Under the pieces are notes generated by a model. It saw nothing but the letters and a program-made list of their open reading frames with translations, searched no databases and was not told the DNA's origin. Shown here piece by piece: positions 9,604-16,448 of a stretch of DNA of 54,292 nt. The position numbers were made by a program, and so were the translations under genes. Origin of the DNA: Candidatus Woesearchaeota archaeon (lineage in GTDB: Archaea > Nanobdellota > Nanobdellia > Woesearchaeales > UBA10216); NCBI GenBank assembly GCA_016188155.1, contig JACPIH010000017.1, positions 1 through 54,292 of the forward strand. The letters run 5' to 3'. Each line of letters starts with the position of its first letter. Positions within the stretch are counted from its first letter, which is position 1.

Positions 9604-10539
9604 ATGCTGGCTTACAAGAAGCTTTTTGATGACGTTTTCGAGGAAGTTGGTAAGGTCATTGTCGGCCAGCAGGAGATGGTCACGCAGATACTCTCCGCCA
9701 TTCTGGCTGACGGGAACGCGCTTGTTGAAGGCTACCCTGGCTTGGCGAAGACCCTGACAGTGCGAACCCTTGCCAGAATCATGGACCTCAGGTTCAGCAG
9801 GATTCAGAACACGCCAGACCTTATGCCGTCTGACATCACAGGCACCTATGTCTTGGAGGAGAGCAACGGCAAAAGGGAATTCAAGTTCCACCCAGGGCCC
9901 GTGTTTGCGAACGTCGTTCTGGCTGATGAGATAAACAGGGCAACGCCCAAAACACAATCCGCTTTGTTAGAGGCAATGCAGGAAAAGCAGGTGACAGTTG
10001 GCAACACAACATACAAGCTTGACCTGCCGTTCTTTGTGCTGGCGACGATGAACCCAATAGAACAAGAAGGGACGTACCCATTGCCTGAAGCCCAGGCAGA
10101 CCGTTTTCTTTTGAAGATAAAAGTAACCTATCCGAGCTTTGATGAGGAGATGGAGATAGTCAACCGCTATACAGCCGAGGACAGGGAAAGGAAGCTCAGG
10201 GTTGTGGTGAGCAAGGAGCAGCTCCTCGACCTCCAGGCACTTACAAGGCAGGTTCCGGTGAGCTCTGACATCAAGCAGTTCATAGTCAAACTGGTTAACG
10301 AGACCAGGAACAGGAAGGACATTATCGAGTATGGCGCTTCCCCAAGGGCCTCAACAGGCCTTGTCCTGGCTTCAAAGGCCAGGGCTTTGATTAGCGGCCG
10401 GAACCACGTAAGCATCGAAGACGTCAGGGCAATGGCTTATCCAGTGCTCAGGCACCGCATCATACTAAACTTTGAGGCAGAGAGGAAAGGCCTAACTGCT
10501 GACGGCGCAGTCAAGCTGCTGCTTGACAAAGTAAAGTAA
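9604..10539 (+). CDS. MoxR-family AAA ATPase
   Basis: VEGYPGLAKT Walker A, VVLADEINRA Walker B, ATMNPIEQEGTYPLPEAQADRF. Confidence 0.92.
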   Translation: MLAYKKLFDDVFEEVGKVIVGQQEMVTQILSAILADGNALVEGYPGLAKTLTVRTLARIMDLRFSRIQNTPDLMPSDITGTYVLEESNGKREFKFHPGPVFANVVLADEINRATPKTQSALLEAMQEKQVTVGNTTYKLDLPFFVLATMNPIEQEGTYPLPEAQADRFLLKIKVTYPSFDEEMEIVNRYTAEDRERKLRVVVSKEQLLDLQALTRQVPVSSDIKQFIVKLVNETRNRKDIIEYGASPRASTGLVLASKARALISGRNHVSIEDVRAMAYPVLRHRIILNFEAERKGLTADGAVKLLLDKVK

Positions 10540-10540
10540 A

Positions 10541-11358
10541 ATGATCACGACAGAATTCTTGGACTACCTTGACAGGTTCAGGCTCATAATAAACAAGAAA
10601 GTGACTTCAAACTACACCGGCAAAAGGACCTCGCTCTACACAGGAACAGGCGCAACGATAAAGGATTACAGGATTTACTCGCCAGGTGATGACTGGCGCC
10701 TCATTGACTGGAAGATTTATGCAAGGACCGACCACCTTTACATCAGGCGGTATGAGGAAGAGCGCAACCTTGTCATGCATGCCCTTGTTGATTCCAGCGC
10801 GAGCATGAACTACGGCTCGCCTGTTACAAAATTTGAGTACGGCGCTATGTTGGGAGTGGGCTTTGCCTACCTTGCCCTGAAAGAGAATGAGAAGTTCCAG
10901 TTCGCGACCTTCTCAGAGGACGTTAAGGTGTTCCAGCCGAGAAGGGGCCTGGGGCACCTTGCCAGCATGATTGACTACCTTAACTCTGTCAGGCCTACCA
11001 GCAAGTCAAGGTTCAAGGACATGATGGTGAAGTACAAGAAGTTCCTCACCAGCAGGTCATACATTGTGCTTGTTTCGGACTTCCTCTTTGACATTGACGA
11101 GATAAGGGAAGGCCTACTGACCCTGGCTTCAGGCAACCACGAGATAAAGGTGATGCAGGTGCTTGACACGACAGCGCTGAGTCAACAGAAACCCTGAGAA
11201 CCTACATAGGCCCGAAGCTCGTTGTGGAGTACGAGAACAAGCTCGAGCAGCACATTGCCAGAATAGGAAAAATCTGCACAGGCATCAAGGCGGACTTCTG
11301 CGTCGCAACAACCGCAACCCCGATTTTCGATATTTTCTATGATGCGCTGAGGAAGTGA
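10541..11358 (+). pseudogene. DUF58 protein, apparently frameshifted near 11174
   Basis: TGTGATIKDYRIYSPGDDWRLIDWKIYARTD...RRYEEERNLV; frame 0 ends at 11197, while another frame continues AESTETLRTYIGPKLVVEYENKLEQHIARIGKICTGIKADFCVATTATPIFDIFYDALRK to 11358. Confidence 0.7.
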
Positions 11359-11492
11359 AATACAATGTTCACTGAAAAAGTGAAGTTGATTGGAAAGAAG
11401 TCCTTCGTTTTCAATTAATATCGTAAATCTTTCGCTTTTCCTGTAGTTTCTCACTGGACATTCCGGAAACTTTTCAAAATTCTCGCAATTAG

Positions 11493-11531
11493 CACTGGAC
11501 ACTGGACAAATGGGCGGCGAGGATTTATAAA
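11493..11531 (+). promoter_or_regulatory. Promoter element copy B: CACTGGACACTGGACAA-N14-TTTATAAA
   Basis: cactggacactggacaaatgggcggcgaggatttataaa, about 26 nt before ATG at 11558. Confidence 0.7.
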
Positions 11532-11557
11532 CAGCAGATGATACCTTGTTGCGGAAA

Positions 11558-11820
11558 ATGGACTCTAGTAATGCAGTAGTGGCATTTCAGGGAAAAGGCA
11601 TCAGAAGAACATGGCACGAGGAGGAGTGGTGTTTCGTGGTAGAGGATGTTGTAGCCACCCTTACTGATTCTAATGACCCTAAGCAGTACATTCAAAAAAT
11701 TAAGCAAAGGGATCCTATTCTGGCTCAAGGGTGGGTACAAATTGTACATACCCTTCCGGTTGACACTGCTGGCGGAAAGCAGAAAATGAACTGCGTCAAC
11801 ACAGGGATGCGCCTGAGAAA
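11558..11820 (+). pseudogene. truncated BRO-N domain protein
   Basis: KGIRRTWHEEEWCFVVEDVVATLTDSNDPKQYIQKIKQRDPILAQGWVQIVHTLPVDTAGGKQKMNCVNT; domain similarity ends before the convergent ahcY gene. Confidence 0.6.
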
Positions 11821-11844
11821 GTTAAAAGAAAGCAGCTGGATTAA

Positions 11845-13107
11845 TTACGTCCCTTCCTGCCAGCTTTCAACGTACTTTTTCTGCTCATTTGTCATGGAAT
11901 CAATCTTTACACCCATAGCTTCGAGCTGCAGCCTTGCAATGTTGTCATCAATACCTTCCGGCAGCGTTATTACAGCGGCTGGGAGTTTTCCTTTATTCTT
12001 CACCAAATACTCAACTGCAAGGGCCTGCCCGCAGAATGACGTTGCCATTACAGCGCTTGGATGGCCCTCGGCCGCTGAAAGATTGACCAGCCGCCCAGAA
12101 GCGGCAACAAATATTGATTTATTGCCAAGCTTGTACTCCTCCAAAAACAGCCTGATTTGCTTTGCCTCTTTGCTCATCTTCTTCAGCGCAACGAGGTCAA
12201 GCTCAATATCAAAATGCCCTGCGTTTGCAAGTATTGCGCCGTCTTTCATCTTTTCGAAGTGCTCTTTTCCCAGAACGTGCTTGTTTCCAGTGACTGTGAT
12301 AAATATATCTCCTGCAGCTGCAGCCTCGGCAATTGGCATGACTCTGTGACCATCGTAAACTGCCTGAACAGCTCTGAAAGGATTGACTTCTGTTACTATT
12401 ATGTTAGAGCCGTGGCCTTTTGCCCTCAGCGCAACTCCCTTGCCGCAGTCACCGTAGCCGCACACTACAACATTTTTCCCGGCAAGGAGCGTGTTGGTTG
12501 CCCGTATGAGGCCGTCAATCGCTGACTGCCCTGTGCCTACATAATTGTCTAGAAGGTGCTTAGTCTTATTGTCATTAACCGCAACAACAGGGTACTTGAG
12601 CGCGCCGTCCTTTTCCATTGCTTTCAGCCTTATTACGCCCGTGCTTGTTTCCTCGCAACCGCCAATTATTTGCGGCATTAGTTGTGGATGCTTGGTATGT
12701 ATTTCAGTAACCAAATCGCAGCCGTCGTCAATCGTAATATTCGGATTGGTTGCAATTACTGCATTGATGAATTTGTAATAATCCTCTTTTGACTCGCCCT
12801 TGTAGCCGAAGACCTTGATGCCGGATTTTGCAAGAGCTGCTGCAACGTCGTCCTGGGTTGAAAGGGGATTGCAGCTGCAGATGGCAACATCAGCGCCTCC
12901 TGCGATTAAGGTTTTGACAAGGACGGCCGTTTCTTTTGTCAGATGAAGGGCCATGCCCACGCGCAGACCTTTCAGCGGTTTCTCCTTCGCAAACCTCTCT
13001 CGCACCTTGAGGAGGGCGCCCATCTCCCTCTCAGCGAATTCAATGTTCTTAAGGCCCTGCTCTGCCAGCGAGAGGTCTTTAACAGCATAATTCTGCCCAG
13101 TATCCAT
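11845..13107 (-). CDS. ahcY: adenosylhomocysteinase
   Basis: VCGYGDCGKGVALRAKGHGSNIIVTEVNPFRAVQA; DDGCDLV; NAGHFDIE. Confidence 0.96.
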   Translation of the reverse strand: MDTGQNYAVKDLSLAEQGLKNIEFAEREMGALLKVRERFAKEKPLKGLRVGMALHLTKETAVLVKTLIAGGADVAICSCNPLSTQDDVAAALAKSGIKVFGYKGESKEDYYKFINAVIATNPNITIDDGCDLVTEIHTKHPQLMPQIIGGCEETSTGVIRLKAMEKDGALKYPVVAVNDNKTKHLLDNYVGTGQSAIDGLIRATNTLLAGKNVVVCGYGDCGKGVALRAKGHGSNIIVTEVNPFRAVQAVYDGHRVMPIAEAAAAGDIFITVTGNKHVLGKEHFEKMKDGAILANAGHFDIELDLVALKKMSKEAKQIRLFLEEYKLGNKSIFVAASGRLVNLSAAEGHPSAVMATSFCGQALAVEYLVKNKGKLPAAVITLPEGIDDNIARLQLEAMGVKIDSMTNEQKKYVESWQEGT

Positions 13108-13275
13108 GTGTTTCAGCCGCTTCTGATTAGAATATAAAGTTTATGCCTTGCCTTGACAAAATCGGGAAAGTTTCGAATTTCCGCAAATAGCACTGGACAT
13201 TCCGCAAACTTTGCGCAATGGCTTCCCAGAGCCTGTAGAGCCAAAATTTGGGCATTCCAGCCTTTCTGAAAAGTA

Positions 13276-13314
13276 CACTGGACAGTGGACAAGTGCCCGG
13301 CTACAGAATATAAA
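13276..13314 (+). promoter_or_regulatory. Promoter element copy C: CACTGGACAGTGGACAA-N14-AATATAAA
   Basis: cactggacagtggacaagtgcccggctacagaatataaa. Confidence 0.7.
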
Positions 13315-13343
13315 CGGGTTCTTGCAGAAGTTTGGAAAAAGAA

Positions 13344-13386
13344 AAACGCGCCGCATAGCCTAGCGCAAGAGGTTGAGATCCGGTAA
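13344..13386 (+). pseudogene. tRNA 5'-half-like fragment
   Basis: cgccgcatagcctagcgcaagaggttgagatcc resembles 5' part of the tRNA at 13419 with 75-nt offset; lacks T-arm and acceptor partner. Confidence 0.4.
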
Positions 13387-13418
13387 ACTAAAAATGTTAA
13401 GTGATATATAAACTTTTT

Positions 13419-13518
13419 GCCGGCGTCGCATAGCTTGGTCATTGCGAGGGGTTGAGATCCTCTTGGCGAAAGCCTCGCGGGTTCAAAACCTTAGTGGGTG
13501 AAACTCCCGCCGCCGGCG
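13419..13518 (+). tRNA. tRNA-Ser(UGA) (alternative reading Leu-GAG) with 17-nt T-loop intron
   Basis: acceptor GCCGGCG/CGCCGGC, G73, D-arm GCA/TGC with GG, anticodon arm GAGGG-GTTGAGA-TCCTC, variable arm GGC-GAAA-GCC, T-stem GCGGG/CCCGC; loop becomes TTCAAAT after removing accttagtgggtgaaac. Confidence 0.75.
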
Positions 13519-13541
13519 CATATTTTCGTAATAGCTGTTTT

Positions 13542-14447
13542 TCAGAACTCCCTTATCCTCTCAAACTCCCTGTACCTTTTTTCTATGTCTGCGGCAGTCA
13601 GCCTTTTCAACCTCTCCAAACTGAAATCCTCAGCATTGAACGATGCGACAACAGAGCCGTAAATGATGGCTTTTCTCAGTTCTTTTTCCTCAGTGCTGCC
13701 TTTGCCCGCAAGGTAGCCTATAAGCGCGCCCGCAAAGCTGTCCCCGCAGCCTGTTGGGTCTTTAATGTTTTCGAGAGGATACCCAGGGGCGCTGAAGTGG
13801 CTGCCATCTCCGAAAAGCAATGCACCGTGCTCGCCTTTTTTTATTATTATAAACTTCGGGCCCAGTTTCAAGACCGCTGCAGCTGCCTTCACTAAACTCG
13901 GTGTTTCAAAAAGCTGCCTTGCCTCGCCATCATTGAGCAGCAGAACATCAACGCTTTTGATTACTTCAAGCAGCTTCTGGCGCTTGTTGTTTATCCAGTA
14001 ATTCATGGTGTCGAGCAGGGTTAATTTCGGCTTCTTAACCTGCTGAAGCACGTTCAGCTGCAGTTCCGGGTCAATGTTTGCCAGAAAAACGTACTCTGCA
14101 TCTTTGTAGCTTTCAGGCAGCTGCGGCTTGAAGTCTGCAAAGACTCCAAGCTCGGTCTTGACAGTCTTTGCCTCGTTCATGTCATACTCATAGTAGCCCT
14201 GCCACCTGAATGTTTTGCCTTTTCCATCAACCTTAATCCCTTCAACGCTTACGCCGCGCTGCTCCAGCAGCCGCAAGTGCTGTTGCGGGAAGTCTTTCCC
14301 GACCACTCCTACTATGGCAGGCTTGGAAAAGAACGAGGCAGAATAGCTGGCATAGGTCGCTGCGCCTCCCAACGCATCTTTTACCCGGCCGAAAGGCGTC
14401 TTTACAGTGTCGAGGGCGAGTGAGCCGACAACGACAAGGTTTATCAT
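13542..14447 (-). CDS. PfkB-family carbohydrate kinase
   Basis: LGGAATYASYSASFF; IKDPTGCGDSFAGALIGYLA. Confidence 0.85.
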   Translation of the reverse strand: MINLVVVGSLALDTVKTPFGRVKDALGGAATYASYSASFFSKPAIVGVVGKDFPQQHLRLLEQRGVSVEGIKVDGKGKTFRWQGYYEYDMNEAKTVKTELGVFADFKPQLPESYKDAEYVFLANIDPELQLNVLQQVKKPKLTLLDTMNYWINNKRQKLLEVIKSVDVLLLNDGEARQLFETPSLVKAAAAVLKLGPKFIIIKKGEHGALLFGDGSHFSAPGYPLENIKDPTGCGDSFAGALIGYLAGKGSTEEKELRKAIIYGSVVASFNAEDFSLERLKRLTAADIEKRYREFERIREF

Positions 14448-14494
14448 GATCTGCCAGAAAAAGCATTACATCTTAAATCTTTTTATTATTAGAA

Positions 14495-15093
14495 TTACTT
14501 AATGCTGTAGTATGCAGAATCCTTGCCTAATATGTTGCCGTTTTGGTCGCTTGCCTCAACGTAGACATAGCACGTGCCCTTGCCTGCTGTTTTGCAGTAG
14601 CCAGGCTCAACCATGAACTCTGTCCTGCACGGCCTCATCCTCCTGTCCCAGGTCACACAGTGAAGCCTGGGCTCAGGGTGCTGTCTTTTTGTGGCTCAAC
14701 TATTTTAATGACAGGGCCTGTCGGTGCAGCTTGCACAGGTGCTGTGGATGTTTGCGCTGCCTGCTTGGTTTCCTTTTTCGTTACTGGTGAGCTTGGTGAG
14801 GTGGTTGCGGTTTGCTGCTGTGGCTGTGTGGTTTGCTCTTGCTGTGCCGTGTCAGAAACCACAAGCCCGGTAATGGCTTGTGTCTGCGATTTCAGAAAAG
14901 AAGGCGTTGAAATCAACTGAAAAACGTACAGGATGGCAAGCATCAGAACCAGTGCGCCAACAAGCTTGAACTCGCTTGGCACGCTTTTGCCGAAAGGCAT
15001 CCCATTTTTGGCTTGAATCTTTGAAAATTTTGGGAATTTGGAAAATGCCATTTGCATCTTTGATGCTTTCCTAGCTGCTTTTTTAGTGCCCAT
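14495..15093 (-). pseudogene. membrane-anchored secreted protein, frameshifted at a GTGTG site near 14653
   Basis: frame 0 ends SPGFTV*; a shifted frame continues TWDRRMRPCRTEFMVEPGYCKTAGKGTCYVYVEASDQNGNILGKDSAYYSIK to 14495. Confidence 0.55.
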
Positions 15094-15205
15094 CTTTTAC
15101 TACCTCGTTTTTGATAACTCTTTCACAACCCTTTTGCAGTGTTTTTCAACTCCGTAAAATGCTGCTGCTCATATATAAATATTTGTTTTTGCTGCCTGAA
15201 AGCGC

Positions 15206-15574
15206 CTAAAAGCCACGAAGCTGCTTTTCTGCCTTTTTCTTCTTCTCTTTTGCAGCCTCTTTTGCTGGCAAATCAGATGTTGAGCTGCCGCAGCTTATGC
15301 ACAGGTTGACCTCCTTGTCAAAGTCGACAAGCGCCAGAGCCATGACCACTGCACTGACCAGCAGGAGGGCTGTCACAACCTCTCCCCACAGGGGGTTTTT
15401 TGTGATAAGAAGGTTAACAGCCCTTGATACCCCTATCATGCCCAGCGCAACCGCAAACCAGAGCCAGAGGTTTGACCTTTTGCCAACCAAAAAATGGTTT
15501 CTGAGGCTCAGAAGGGCAGCTATGGAAAAGGCTGCTGCAGAGATTATCCACAAGGCGTTTAGCTGGAACGTCAT
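15206..15574 (-). CDS. small membrane protein
   Basis: ORF with multiple TM segments; overlaps the next ORF by 4 nt. Confidence 0.6.
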   Translation of the reverse strand: MTFQLNALWIISAAAFSIAALLSLRNHFLVGKRSNLWLWFAVALGMIGVSRAVNLLITKNPLWGEVVTALLLVSAVVMALALVDFDKEVNLCISCGSSTSDLPAKEAAKEKKKKAEKQLRGF

Positions 15575-15876
15575 TTTCCACTCTTCTCCTTTTTAATGAG
15601 CCTCGAAGCTAGTATGAACGCTGAGGCTGCGAATATGCCTGCCACGACAGAGCCTATCGCTTTGATGTTTTCCATGTAAATGCCAAATGGCTCAAGCAAA
15701 ACGAGGAGGGAGTTTATTGCGAGCAGCGCAAGGGCAAGGTTCATAAGGTTCCAGCCGTCCCATGACGTGTCTTTTGAGATTCTGTACATCTTGACAGCGC
15801 TTACCAGAAAAAAGATGGCTGCAAGCAGCCTGGCGAAGTTCGCTATTATTACAGTTTCTGCAACCATAAAACACAA
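15571..15876 (-). CDS. small membrane protein
   Basis: ORF with TM segments, overlapping stop/start with neighbour. Confidence 0.6.
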   Translation of the reverse strand: MCFMVAETVIIANFARLLAAIFFLVSAVKMYRISKDTSWDGWNLMNLALALLAINSLLVLLEPFGIYMENIKAIGSVVAGIFAASAFILASRLIKKEKSGK

Positions 15877-15921
15877 CCTCTTCTATGCGCCTCTATGCTC
15901 AACGCCTCTTCGGCCGATGCA

Positions 15922-16275
15922 CTATTCCTCAAGGTCTTCCAGCAGTTTCTTGATTTTGCCCAGCTTCTGCCTTACCTTCTGGAGGTCTTCCTCAGTGAAG
16001 GATTCCTGGTTCCTGAGGGTTTTTTCCTCCCTCAGAAGCTCGTCAAACCTTTCCTTGATTTTCATGAGGTCTTTCAGGCCTTCTTCAGCCGTTCTTTCCT
16101 CATCCTCAGTAATCCCTATCTTGCCGCGTATTTCATCAAGCCTTTCCTGAAGCTCCTTCTCCTTCAGCTCAAGCTCCTGCTTGCTTTTCCTTACCTCTTC
16201 AAAAGTTGCCTCAAGGAAGCGCGTTTTTTTAGCATCATCCGCAGTGTTTCCTGTTTCGGCTTCTTCATCTGCCAT
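15922..16275 (-). CDS. coiled-coil protein
   Basis: Glu/Lys-rich heptad-like ORF. Confidence 0.55.
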   Translation of the reverse strand: MADEEAETGNTADDAKKTRFLEATFEEVRKSKQELELKEKELQERLDEIRGKIGITEDEERTAEEGLKDLMKIKERFDELLREEKTLRNQESFTEEDLQKVRQKLGKIKKLLEDLEE

Positions 16276-16318
16276 TAATCATCACCAAGCTCTGCTCTTT
16301 CCAGCTGTTTTTAGTTAT

Positions 16319-16368
16319 AGAGGACTTTGAATAACTCCCTTATATTTAACTTTTGTTCAAAGTCCTCT
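16319..16368. repeat. perfect 13-bp inverted repeat agaggactttgaa/ttcaaagtcctct
   Basis: arms 16319-16331 and 16356-16368; loop contains TATA-like ttatatttaa. Confidence 0.85.
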
Positions 16369-16410
16369 TAGACAACTTTGCTATACGACGGGGTTAATCA
16401 AAGTTGTCTA
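16369..16410. repeat. perfect 12-bp inverted repeat tagacaactttg/caaagttgtcta
   Basis: arms 16369-16380 and 16399-16410, directly adjacent to the previous inverted repeat. Confidence 0.85.
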
Positions 16411-16448
16411 TAAATTTATTCCTTCTTGCAGCCACTATGCTGCCATTC

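Noticed and set aside
10541-11358. BHB intron explaining the DUF58 frameshift
   Set aside because: Sequence appears missing rather than inserted, so there is nothing to splice out.
13419-13518. Assigning the class II tRNA as Leu(GAG)
   Set aside because: Shifting the anticodon stem by one allows it, but G73 and the TTGAGA loop pattern fit Ser(UGA) better; ambiguity retained in the feature.
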